NCBI GenBank assembly: GCA_016702605.1
Contig: JADJDQ010000004.1
Span: 62,001 to 126,000, forward strand
Direction: 5' to 3'
Origin: Candidatus Intricatilinea gracilis
Lineage (GTDB): Bacteria; Pseudomonadota; Gammaproteobacteria; Burkholderiales; Burkholderiaceae_C
DNA: 64,000 bases
Made by a program: the position numbers and the translations under genes. The number at the start of each line of letters is the position of its first letter. Position 1 is the stretch's first letter. Below are positions 54,246 to 62,047 of the stretch, piece by piece. A model generated the notes under the pieces. The model searched no databases. It saw nothing but the letters and a program-made list of their open reading frames with translations, and was not told where the DNA came from.

Positions 54246-55334
54246 ATGCAACGTCAAGCCTGGCACGACATAGCCGAAGCCTTTCTGCTGCCGGTGCTGG
54301 CCCTGACCGGTGCGCTGGGGCTGTTCGGCATCTTCGTGAGCCTGGGCGGGCATGACCCGGTCGAGGTGTGGCGGCTGTTGTTCGTGGGCGCGTTTGGCGA
54401 TGCATTCTCGTGGCAGAACACGCTGCAGCGCTCGGCGCCGCTCATGCTCACCGCACTTACCGTGGCCTTGCCGGCACGGGCTGGGCTCACGGTGATTGGT
54501 GGTGAAGGTGCGTTGGTGCTGGGTGGTCTGGCTTGTGCCGGCCTGCCTTATGTGATGCCGCTGCCCGGTGGGTCGACTGGAACCGGCATGTTGCTGATCA
54601 CCGCCGCACTGGCGGGTGGCGCCTGGATCGCGCTGGCCGGCTGGCTGCGCCAGGCGCGCGGTGTCAATGAAACGATCAGCAGCCTGCTGCTGAGCTACAT
54701 CGCCATCGCCTTGTTCAAGCATTTTGTCGAAGGGCCGATGCGCGACCCGAGCAGCTTGAACAAGCCCTCGACCTTGCCACTGCCCGAGGCCCTGCGCATC
54801 GGCACCATCGGCTCGTACGACGTGCATTGGGGGCTGGTCTGGGGGGCGGTGTTGTGTGTGATGGCGGCCATCTGGCTGGCCTACACCACCAACGGTTTTG
54901 CCACTCGTATCGTGGGTGGCAATGTGCGGGCAGCCAAACTCGTTGGGCTGCCGGCCAGACGTCTCATCATCATGGCCTGTGTGCTGGGTGGTGCAGCGGC
55001 CGGGTTGGCCGGCGGCATCGAGGTGGCGGCAGTGCACAACTCGGCCAATGCCTCACTCATCGCCGGGCTGGGCTACGCCGGCATCCTGGTGAGTTTTGTC
55101 GCGCGACACCACCCGCTGGCCATCATCCCGGTGGCCATCCTGTTCGGCGGTTTTGGTGCGGCGGGCAGCATGTTGCAGCGGCGCATGGGCCTGCCGGATG
55201 CGTCGGTGCAGGTGTTGCTCGGTTTTGCCTTCGTGCTGATCCTGGCGAGTGAATCACTGCGCGGGCGGCTGCTGCCGTTTCGCTTCTTGCCCCGTCGTGA
55301 CGCGGCTTTGCCTGCCACGCCAGCACCTGCCTGA
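54246..55334 (+). CDS. ABC transporter permease (BMP-associated, first)
   Basis: 362 aa with about nine hydrophobic segments. GLTVIGGEGALVLGGLACAG and RLIIMACVLGGAAAGLAGGI are typical of branched-type permeases that pair with BMP binding proteins. It partners the next gene. Confidence 0.92.
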   Translation: MQRQAWHDIAEAFLLPVLALTGALGLFGIFVSLGGHDPVEVWRLLFVGAFGDAFSWQNTLQRSAPLMLTALTVALPARAGLTVIGGEGALVLGGLACAGLPYVMPLPGGSTGTGMLLITAALAGGAWIALAGWLRQARGVNETISSLLLSYIAIALFKHFVEGPMRDPSSLNKPSTLPLPEALRIGTIGSYDVHWGLVWGAVLCVMAAIWLAYTTNGFATRIVGGNVRAAKLVGLPARRLIIMACVLGGAAAGLAGGIEVAAVHNSANASLIAGLGYAGILVSFVARHHPLAIIPVAILFGGFGAAGSMLQRRMGLPDASVQVLLGFAFVLILASESLRGRLLPFRFLPRRDAALPATPAPA

Positions 55335-55394
55335 GCGTCTCGTGCAAGCCCGTCACCCATCGGCCAGTCTTCAAACGTCGGGAGCACCTGCGAC

Positions 55395-56315
55395 ATGACC
55401 CTCGATGCCATTCTTGCCGTGTTGCTGGCCGTGGCTGGCGGCGCCATCCGGGTCGGCACTCCGTTCCTGTTCGTGAGCCTGGGTGAGTGCCTCACCGAAA
55501 AGGCCGGTCGAATCAACCTCGGCCTGGAAGGGGTGCTGGTCTTTTCGGCCATGGCCGGCTTTGGTGGTGCCTACCTCAGCGGCTCACCCTGGCTGGGTGT
55601 GCTGGCTGCCGCCGCCAGTGGTGCGCTACTGGCGCTGCTGCATGGCCTCGTGTGCTCGCTCAAGCGAGTCAACGACATCGCCATGGGCATCGCGCTGATG
55701 ATGCTTGGCGCCGGCCTGGCCTTCTATCTTGGCAAGCCGCTGATCCAGCCGCAGGCGCCGCAGATTCCGTCGATACCACTCGGCGCCTGGAGTTCATCGC
55801 CCAATGTGCAGGCGGCGCTGGCGATCAACGCACTCTTCCCCATCGGTGTGTTGCTGGCCTTGCTGATGGGCTGGGCCTTCATGAACACCCGCTGGGGCCT
55901 GATCGTTCGTATGGTGGGGGACTCTTCCGATGCGGCCAAGGCGCTGGGTACCTCGGTGAACGGCGTGCGTATCGTCGCCACCGCCGTGGGTGGTGCCATC
56001 GCCGGACTGGGCGGTGCGTCGCTGAGCCTGTTCTACCCGGGCAGCTGGAATGAAGGGTTGTCCAGTGGCCAGGGCCTCATCGCCGTGGCGCTGGTGATCT
56101 TCGCGCGCTGGAGCCCCGTGCGCTGCATGGGGGCGGCGCTGCTGTTCGGTGGTGCCGGTGCACTCGGCCCGGCCCTGCAGTCGGTGGGCGTGAGCGGTTA
56201 TTACCACCTCTTCAATGCCGTGCCATATGCGCTGACGCTGGCCATCCTGATCTGGACCTGCTCGCCCAGCCGCAGCCTCAAGGGTGCACCGATGGAACTG
56301 GGAGTGTCGCAATGA
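55395..56315 (+). CDS. ABC transporter permease (BMP-associated, second)
   Basis: 306 aa. SLGECLTEKAGRINLGLEGV is the family signature of the second permease, followed by LHGLVCSLKRVNDIAMGIAL. About eight hydrophobic segments. It overlaps the amidase gene by 4 nt (ATGA). Confidence 0.94.
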   Translation: MTLDAILAVLLAVAGGAIRVGTPFLFVSLGECLTEKAGRINLGLEGVLVFSAMAGFGGAYLSGSPWLGVLAAAASGALLALLHGLVCSLKRVNDIAMGIALMMLGAGLAFYLGKPLIQPQAPQIPSIPLGAWSSSPNVQAALAINALFPIGVLLALLMGWAFMNTRWGLIVRMVGDSSDAAKALGTSVNGVRIVATAVGGAIAGLGGASLSLFYPGSWNEGLSSGQGLIAVALVIFARWSPVRCMGAALLFGGAGALGPALQSVGVSGYYHLFNAVPYALTLAILIWTCSPSRSLKGAPMELGVSQ

Positions 56316-57352
56316 GCAGCAACATGGCAAGCAGCCTGAGTGGCCTGGGTGGCCTGAACAAGTCGGCCAACGGTGTGGTGGTCGGTCTGGTGCAACTGCA
56401 GTTGCCGGTGGTCGACACACCGGCCCAACTGAAGGCCCAGGCCGAACGCATCTGCTGGATGGTGGGCAAGGCGCGCCGCAACCTGGGCACCATGGATCTG
56501 GTGGTGTTCCCCGAATACGCGCTGCATGGCCTGAGCATGTCCACCGCGCCCGAGCTGATGGTGAGCCTGGACGGGCCCGAGGTGGCGTCGTTCAAGGCGG
56601 CATGCATTGCGCACAAGATCTGGGGTTGTTTCTCCATCATGGAGTTCAACCCACACGGCAACCCCTACAACACCGGCCTGATCATCGATGACCAGGGCGC
56701 CATCAAGCTCTACTACCGCAAGCTGCACCCCTGGGTGCCGGTGGAGGCCTGGGAGCCCGGCAACATGGGTGTGCCGGTGTGTGATGGCCCCAATGGCAGC
56801 AAGATCGGCCTGATCATCTGCCACGACGGCATGTTCCCCGAGATGGCGCGTGAGGCGGCCTACAAGGGCGCCGAAATCATCCTGCGTACTGCAGGCTACA
56901 CAGCGCCTATCCGCCACGCCTGGCAGATCACCAACCAGGCCAATGCCTTTCAGAACCTGGCGATTACTGCAAGTGTGTGCCTGTGCGGTAGCGACGGCAG
57001 CTTCGACAGCATGGGTGAAGCCATGTTCTGCAACTTCGACGGCACGGTCATCACCACTGGTGGCGCACGGCCAGACGAGATCGTCACCGCCGACCTGCGG
57101 CCCGACCTGGTGCGTGAAGCCCGAGCAGGCTGGGGTGTGGAGAACAACCCCTATCAGCTCTGGCATCGCGGTTATGTGGCGGTGCAGGGCGGCGCGCAGG
57201 ATTGCCCCTACACCTTCATGCAGGACATGGTGGCCGGCAACTACAAGCTGCCGTGGGATGCGAGCATTCAGGTGCGAGACGGCACACCTTGCGGTTTTGC
57301 CGCGCCGGCACGGGCTTATCGCGGTCCCGAGACCAATCCGTTAGAGGGTTGA
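56312..57352 (+). CDS. Formamidase/aliphatic amidase (nitrilase superfamily)
   Basis: 346 aa. The Glu-Lys-Cys triad is visible: Glu68 (VVFPEYALHG), Lys137 (YYRKLHPWVPVE), Cys170 (LIICHDGMFPEMAREA). Length and the WVPVEAWEPGN and LRTAGYT segments resemble AmiE/AmiF enzymes, closest by eye to formamidase (formamide to formate and ammonia). In this operon it may use another small amide. Confidence 0.87.
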   Translation: MSSNMASSLSGLGGLNKSANGVVVGLVQLQLPVVDTPAQLKAQAERICWMVGKARRNLGTMDLVVFPEYALHGLSMSTAPELMVSLDGPEVASFKAACIAHKIWGCFSIMEFNPHGNPYNTGLIIDDQGAIKLYYRKLHPWVPVEAWEPGNMGVPVCDGPNGSKIGLIICHDGMFPEMAREAAYKGAEIILRTAGYTAPIRHAWQITNQANAFQNLAITASVCLCGSDGSFDSMGEAMFCNFDGTVITTGGARPDEIVTADLRPDLVREARAGWGVENNPYQLWHRGYVAVQGGAQDCPYTFMQDMVAGNYKLPWDASIQVRDGTPCGFAAPARAYRGPETNPLEG

Positions 57353-57357
57353 GCGCC

Positions 57358-58053
57358 ATGACGACCATCACCTCGACGCCTTACCCGTGGCCGTTTGACG
57401 GCCAGCTCAGGCCCGATAACACCGCCCTCATCGTCATCGACATGCAGACCGACTTCTGCGGCGTGGGTGGTTATGTCGACACCATGGGCTACGACCTGAG
57501 CCTCACACGTGCGCCGATCGAGCCGCTGAAGGCGCTGATGGCCGTGATGCGTGACCAGGGCTACATGCTCATCCACACGCGTGAAGGCCACCGCCCCGAC
57601 CTGAGCGACCTGCCGGCCAACAAGCGCTGGCGCTCGCAGCGTATCGGTGCGGGCATCGGTGACCCCGGGCCGTGTGGCCGCATCCTGGTGCGGGGTGAAC
57701 CCGGCTGGCAGATCATCGACGAGTTGGCGCCGTGGCCGGGCGAGGTGGTCATCGACAAGCCGGGCAAGGGCAGCTTCTGTGCCACCGATCTCGAGATGAT
57801 CCTGCACACACGGGGCATCCGCAATCTGGTGCTCACTGGCATCACCACCGACGTGTGTGTGCACACCACCATGCGTGAGGCCAACGACCGCGGCTTCGAG
57901 TGTGTGCTGCTGTCCGACTGCACCGGCGCCACCGACGCCGGCAACCATGCGGCCGCGCTCAAGATGATCGAGATGCAGGGCGGGGTGTTTGGTGCGGTGA
58001 GTACATCCACAGCCTTGATCGACGTGCTGCACGCTGCCGCCTCGGCACTCTGA
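57358..58053 (+). CDS. biuH: Biuret amidohydrolase (isochorismatase-family cysteine hydrolase)
   Basis: 231 aa. It hydrolyses biuret to allophanate and ammonia. The Asp-Lys-Cys triad is Asp28 (VIDMQTDFCG), Lys134 (IDKPGKGSFCATD) and Cys167 (TTDVCVHTTMREAND). Spacing fits the known rhizobial BiuH (D36/K142/C175, offset 8). LPANKRWRSQRIGAGIGDPG and GYVDTMGYDLSL are shared with BiuH as I recall it. AtzF encoded nearby would consume the product. Confidence 0.9.
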   Translation: MTTITSTPYPWPFDGQLRPDNTALIVIDMQTDFCGVGGYVDTMGYDLSLTRAPIEPLKALMAVMRDQGYMLIHTREGHRPDLSDLPANKRWRSQRIGAGIGDPGPCGRILVRGEPGWQIIDELAPWPGEVVIDKPGKGSFCATDLEMILHTRGIRNLVLTGITTDVCVHTTMREANDRGFECVLLSDCTGATDAGNHAAALKMIEMQGGVFGAVSTSTALIDVLHAAASAL

Positions 58054-58077
58054 CGCCGCGTGGCGTCGTCATCAACC

Positions 58078-59799
58078 ATGGATGGCCTGACCATGTCGAC
58101 TTCAGAAAATTCCTTGCTCCCCGGGGCGATTCCGGATTTCAGCGCTACCCATGCGCTGGCGCTGGACACCTATCAGCTCACCAAACGGTTCGGCGCTTTT
58201 ACTGCACTGAACAACGTGTCGCTCGCCGTGCGGCCCGGCACGGTGCACGCACTGCTCGGTGAAAACGGTGCCGGCAAGAGCACGCTGGTGAAGTCCATCG
58301 TCGGTTACTACCTACCGGACGAGGGCTCGGTGCTGGTCAACGGGCGCGAGCAGGCCATCAGTTCACCCACGGTGGCGCGGGCGCTGGGCATCGGCATGGT
58401 CTATCAACACTTCACCGTGGTGCCCGGCATGACGGTGGCCGAGAACCTGCTGTTGGCGCGCGGCGAGTTGCCGGCCGTGGTGCCCTGGAAACGAGTACGA
58501 GAGGAACTGCGGGCCTTTCTCGAAACGACCCCGTTCAAGCTCGACCTGGATGCCACGCCGCAAGACCTGTCGGCCGGCGAGAAGCAGAAGCTCGAGATCC
58601 TCAAGCAGCTCTACCTGAAGCCGCGTCTGCTGATCCTGGACGAGCCCACTTCGGTGCTCACGCCGCAGGAGGCCGACGAGGTGCTGGGCCTGCTGCGTGA
58701 ACGCGCCCGGGCGGGCGACTGCACGGTGGTGATGATCACCCACAAGTTCCGCGAGGTGATCGAACATGCCGACGACGTGAGTGTGCTGCGCAAGGGTGCG
58801 CTGGTGGCGAGCCACCGGGTCGGCGAAGTCAGTTCGGCCGAACTGGCCTCGGCCATGGTGGGTGAGACACGCAGTCAGACGTCGACCATCAGCCTGGCGC
58901 GCGATGCGCGCGAGCCGGGCACCGAGCGCCTGAAGGTGAATGGCCTGATGGTGGCGGGTGACCGCGGCGAACGTGCGGTGCATGGACTGGGGCTGACGGT
59001 CAAGTCCGGCGAGATCGTCGGTGTGGCGGGTGTCTCGGGCAACGGCCAGCGCGAGATGATGGAAGCACTGGTGGGCCAACGTGCCATCGAGTCGGGTGAT
59101 GTGTTCGTGTCGGGCGAACGTTTCCATGCCACCCGTGCCCAGAACCGGCGCCTGAAGGTGCGCAGCCTGCCCGAGGAGCCGCTGCGCAACGCCTGCGTCG
59201 GTGACCTGAGCGTGGCGGACAACATGGGCCTGCGCGTCTTCGATGCGCCGCCCGCAGCAAGTGGCGGCACCTGGATGAACTGGTCGGTGGTGCGTGACAG
59301 CGCGCGCAAGCTCATCGTCGAATACGGCGTCAAGACACAAGGCGAGGGCGCACCGATCCGGTCACTGTCGGGCGGCAATGTGCAGCGCGCCGTGCTGGCG
59401 CGAGAACTGGCGCAGGAGGCCGATCTGCTGCTGGTGTCCAACCCGGTGTTCGGCCTGGACTTTGCGGCGGTGGCCGAGATCCACGGCCGTCTGGTGGCCG
59501 CGCGCAACCGCGGCGCCGCCGTGCTGCTGGTGAGCGAGGACCTCGATGAATTGCTTGCCTTGTCGGACCGAATCGTCGTGATGAGTGAAGGCCGCATCAC
59601 CTTCGAATGCAGTGCGGCCGAGGCCGATCGCCATACGCTGGGTGCTCACATGGGTGGGCATGGCGGCGGACATGGCACCGACACGGCGCATGCGTCGATC
59701 GCCGTTCCGACGCCCGCCGTCGACGGCGTGGCGTCACTGGCGCAGCCGGTGAACCCGTCAACCGAAGCTGCCGAACAAGCAGACCGGAGGGCAGCATGA
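58078..59799 (+). CDS. BMP-family ABC transporter ATP-binding protein (two ABC domains)
   Basis: About 573 aa. The N-terminal cassette has Walker A GENGAGKSTL, signature LSAGEKQKLEIL and Walker B LLILDEPTSVL; the second cassette has a degenerate Walker A (GVSGNGQREMMEAL) and signature LSGGNVQRAVLAREL, as normal for this family. The C-terminus has an unusual His/Gly-rich stretch (GAHMGGHGGGHGTDTAHA) and a ~45-residue tail. The start is uncertain: GTG 58060, ATG 58078 or ATG 58093. It follows biuH and overlaps the next gene (ATGA). Confidence 0.93.
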   Translation: MDGLTMSTSENSLLPGAIPDFSATHALALDTYQLTKRFGAFTALNNVSLAVRPGTVHALLGENGAGKSTLVKSIVGYYLPDEGSVLVNGREQAISSPTVARALGIGMVYQHFTVVPGMTVAENLLLARGELPAVVPWKRVREELRAFLETTPFKLDLDATPQDLSAGEKQKLEILKQLYLKPRLLILDEPTSVLTPQEADEVLGLLRERARAGDCTVVMITHKFREVIEHADDVSVLRKGALVASHRVGEVSSAELASAMVGETRSQTSTISLARDAREPGTERLKVNGLMVAGDRGERAVHGLGLTVKSGEIVGVAGVSGNGQREMMEALVGQRAIESGDVFVSGERFHATRAQNRRLKVRSLPEEPLRNACVGDLSVADNMGLRVFDAPPAASGGTWMNWSVVRDSARKLIVEYGVKTQGEGAPIRSLSGGNVQRAVLARELAQEADLLLVSNPVFGLDFAAVAEIHGRLVAARNRGAAVLLVSEDLDELLALSDRIVVMSEGRITFECSAAEADRHTLGAHMGGHGGGHGTDTAHASIAVPTPAVDGVASLAQPVNPSTEAAEQADRRAA

Positions 59800-60491
59800 T
59801 GATTGACCTGCCCGCACGACCGTTTGCTGCCCAGCTTGCAGGCGACGGTCACACCGCACTGGTCGTCATCGACATGCAGCGCGACTTCGTCGAACCCGGC
59901 GGCTTTGGCGCCTCGTTGGGCAACGACGTGACACTGCTGCACAGCGCCATTGCGCCCATCGCCGCACTGCTCGCAGCCTGGCGTGCCCGTGGCTGGCCGG
60001 TACTGCACACACGCGAGTGCCACCTGCCCGACCTGAGCGACTGCCCGCCTGCCAAACGTGAACGTGGCCATCCCAGCCTGCGTATCGGCGAGCCCGGCAC
60101 CATGGGTCGGCTATTGATCGCGGGCGAAGCGGGCGCCGACATCATCCCGGCGCTGTATCCCGCGGCCAATGAATGGGTGATCGACAAGCCGGGCAAGGGC
60201 ATGTTCTGGGCCACGGGCCTGCACGAGCGGCTGCAGGCTGCGGGCATCTCGCATCTGGTGTTTGCCGGCGTGACGACTGAAGTCTGCGTGCAGACCTCGA
60301 TGCGCGAAGCCAATGACCGCGGCTACGACTGTGTGATCGTCGAGGACGCGACCGAGAGTTATTTCCCCGAGTTCAAACGCGCCGCGATCGACATGATCAC
60401 GGCTCAGGGGGCCATCGTCGGCTGGTGTGCCACCTCTTCGCAAGTGCTGGCGGCGCTGGGAGCTGGCAAGAACCAACATCTCGAACCCTGA
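59796..60491 (+). CDS. Second isochorismatase-family ureide hydrolase, candidate triuret hydrolase
   Basis: 231 aa, clearly paralogous to the biuret hydrolase gene. The triad is Asp26 (VIDMQRDFVEPGG), Lys131 (IDKPGKGMFWATG) and Cys164 (TTEVCVQTSMREAND), with Lys-Cys spacing of 33 as in BiuH. Substrate-pocket positions differ (GGFGASLGNDVTLL, LSDCPPAKRERGHP instead of LPANKRWRSQR). The family also includes triuret hydrolase (TrtA), which makes carboxybiuret, the substrate of AtzEG. That role is a hypothesis. GGAGG precedes the ATG at 59796. Confidence 0.8.
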   Translation: MMIDLPARPFAAQLAGDGHTALVVIDMQRDFVEPGGFGASLGNDVTLLHSAIAPIAALLAAWRARGWPVLHTRECHLPDLSDCPPAKRERGHPSLRIGEPGTMGRLLIAGEAGADIIPALYPAANEWVIDKPGKGMFWATGLHERLQAAGISHLVFAGVTTEVCVQTSMREANDRGYDCVIVEDATESYFPEFKRAAIDMITAQGAIVGWCATSSQVLAALGAGKNQHLEP

Positions 60492-60714
60492 GTCTGCGCG
60501 CGCCGGTGCGCGATCGAACACATGAGGTGATGTGGCCTCGATCCCACGCCATAACCCGAAAATAGAAGAAATGCCCCGCCAGAAATGAAACATCCTGCAA
60601 TCAAGTATTGATTTAGTAGGGGTTTGGTATCGGATTGTCCTGAATTGTGTGAAAGGTGAGAAACTTCCATCCCCCTGAATGCAGGATTGCACACACATAA
60701 GAGAAGGATCCGCT
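60492..60714 (+). other. Spacer after the ureide operon
   Basis: 223 bp, more AT-rich than its surroundings (TTGATTTAGTAGG and AAATAGAAGAAATG patches near 60560-60625). No gene seen. It probably holds the promoter of the small gene that follows. Confidence 0.4.
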
Positions 60715-60954
60715 GTGACCGAAGACGCACTCATCGACGAGATCTTGAAGTGCCCCGGCACCGAGCAACGCACGCCCGTGCCTGCCGTTTCTCGCCAGGC
60801 GTCGTACCAGGCCGACAGCGAAGAGAAGTTCAGCGGCTTCTACGATTCCAGTTACGACCTGCTGGCCGGCCTGATGGTGATCGAACGCAAGGTCCCAGCC
60901 AAGCTCTGCGCCGCCGTCTTTCCGCTCGACTGGCGCCACCACAAGCGCCGCTGA
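60715..60954 (+). CDS. Small hypothetical protein
   Basis: 79 aa from a GTG at 60715 with AGAAGGA about 6 nt upstream; an ATG at 60679 would give 91 aa but lacks a ribosome site. It has no recognised domain (MTEDALIDEILKCPGTEQRT at the start, YDSSYDLLAGLMVIERKVPA in the middle, FPLDWRHHKRR at the end). A strong terminator follows at 61032, supporting a real, separately transcribed gene. Confidence 0.55.
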   Translation: MTEDALIDEILKCPGTEQRTPVPAVSRQASYQADSEEKFSGFYDSSYDLLAGLMVIERKVPAKLCAAVFPLDWRHHKRR

Positions 60955-61031
60955 TCGCAGCTGCAACCAAGCCAGGTCACCAGACCATCAGCCGAGCGGC
61001 ACCTGCACTCCCGGGCAGGCCCAAAAACAAG

Positions 61032-61062
61032 AAGCGCCAAGGAGACGATCCTTGGCGCTTTT
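61032..61062 (+). terminator. Rho-independent terminator
   Basis: AAGCGCCAAGG (61032-61042), 7-nt loop, CCTTGGCGCTT (61050-61060), then TTG. It is a perfect 11-bp stem with a TTTT run starting at 61059 and ends the small gene at 60715-60954. Confidence 0.85.
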
Positions 61063-61092
61063 GTCGTTTGCAGCTCCTTGCGGAGCAGTAAA

Positions 61093-61114
61093 TGGTGGGC
61101 CGGGGTCACTTGAA
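61093..61114 (-). other. tRNA-3'-end-like remnant, candidate attachment site
   Basis: On the minus strand the 22 nt parse as T-loop TTCAAGT, a five-base T-stem arm GACCC, seven acceptor bases CGGCCCA and CCA. The matching 5' parts of a tRNA are not present beside it, so it is not a functional tRNA. Such fragments mark integration sites of phages and islands. The match is short and could be chance. Confidence 0.3.
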
Positions 61115-61455
61115 CGTCACTATGAAAACAGGCGTTCGACAGATCGAGTTACTGCGTGAGTTACTGCATCCGTGATCGGTGTCGCTTGGGTTGAGTCACG
61201 CCGAGTCGCAATCCTTCCGCACGTGGCAGCGCCCAAGCCGGTGCAAATCTGCACGATGACATTCGGCTAGCTGCAAATGCGAGCGGGAACAGCGGGAACA
61301 CGGGAACACTTTCCTAAGTGCTTGTCGTGCTTGAGGTTTTCTGGTCGGTTTGTTCCCGGTGACTGTTCCCGGTGAAACTGGAACGGGAACAACTTGACGC
61401 ACTCAGGCAAGGGGTCTCCCCCATTGATCGGCTGGGCAACCGAGATTGCTCGTGC
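61115..61455. other. Left end of the phage-like element, no gene recognised
   Basis: 341 bp between the putative attachment site and the first phage-like gene, holding the GGGAAC/GTTCCC repeats. A 68-codon minus-strand frame at 61196-61402 has a Cys/His-rich end (CHRADLHRLGRCHVRKDC) but no family was recognised and I do not call it. Confidence 0.4.
61285..61390. repeat. GGGAAC/GTTCCC repeat cluster
   Basis: GGGAAC occurs at 61285, 61294, 61302 and 61385; its complement GTTCCC at 61352 and 61365. The 12-mer TGTTCCCGGTGA is directly repeated at 61351-61362 and 61364-61375. The arrangement could be a regulatory array or iteron-like site of the integrated element. Confidence 0.6.
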
Positions 61456-61806
61456 TCAGTCTTGCCAGGCCCGCAACAGTTCTGCCAGTGCTGCGCCGCT
61501 GTTCATCCGGTCGCGTTCGACCAGGTCAGCCGGTCGCACTCTCCCGAGTACGAACAGCGAAACAGGCTTGCAGCTACCCGGCACACGCTTGCTCCCGACC
61601 GTCTCCAGCTCGCCCGCGCGCTGCATGTTGTTGATAGTCGTCTCGACGAGTTGCCGTTCGGCAGGCGATGCCGTATTGATGCCTGGCACTCGTTCGGCGA
61701 TCTCACGGCAGCACACCGGCCCGCGTTCGTCGACCAGGTCGCGCACCACATCGTGCACGGTCTGACGAAACGGCGACCGGGGCCGACCTCCTCGATTGCT
61801 CTTCAT
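61456..61806 (-). CDS. Small HTH-like protein of phage-like element
   Basis: 116 aa. The N-terminus is basic (MKSNRGGRPRSPFRQ) and the body looks like a winged helix: VHDVVRDLVDERGPVCCREI, AERVPG, VETTINNMQRAGELETVGSK. No precise family recognised. The ATG at 61806 lies just after the hairpin that follows the capsid gene on this strand. Confidence 0.6.
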   Translation of the reverse strand: MKSNRGGRPRSPFRQTVHDVVRDLVDERGPVCCREIAERVPGINTASPAERQLVETTINNMQRAGELETVGSKRVPGSCKPVSLFVLGRVRPADLVERDRMNSGAALAELLRAWQD

Positions 61807-61825
61807 CCCGCTTGCCCAAAGCAAA

Positions 61826-61851
61826 GCCCGCCGGCAAGGTGCTCGGCGGGC
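61826..61851 (-). terminator. Hairpin downstream of the capsid gene
   Basis: On the minus strand, GCCCGCCG, a 10-nt loop and CGGCGGGC, followed by TTTGCTTT. An 8-bp GC stem with a T-rich tail, which would end capsid-operon transcription before the HTH-like gene. A second hairpin, ACGCCCGC-N5-GCGGGCGT, lies 20-40 bp upstream of it. Confidence 0.5.
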
Positions 61852-62047
61852 GGATGTGCAGACGCCCGCACAGGGCGGGCGTTGATGGGTTGCGGTGTGC
61901 AGCCGTTCGAAAGGTTACGGCGGTGAACCGCACCACGGAAGGAGAACCTTCCGCCATGCGATCCCATCTGAGCAATCAAGCACTGCAGCTCTCTGCAGTC
62001 TCGGTCTGGCAGGCCTATGGGTCGCTCTCTCGGCCTGCAGTCTCCGA

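Noticed and set aside
61093..61114. Functional tRNA gene
   Set aside because: Only the 3' end is present; the adjoining sequence does not provide the paired T-stem or acceptor strands.
61285..61390. CRISPR array
   Set aside because: Repeats are only 6-12 nt, in both orientations and without regular spacers.
61196..61402. 68-codon Cys/His-rich minus-strand frame as a zinc-binding protein
   Set aside because: It spans the repeat cluster, has no ribosome site that I can see and no recognisable zinc-finger spacing.
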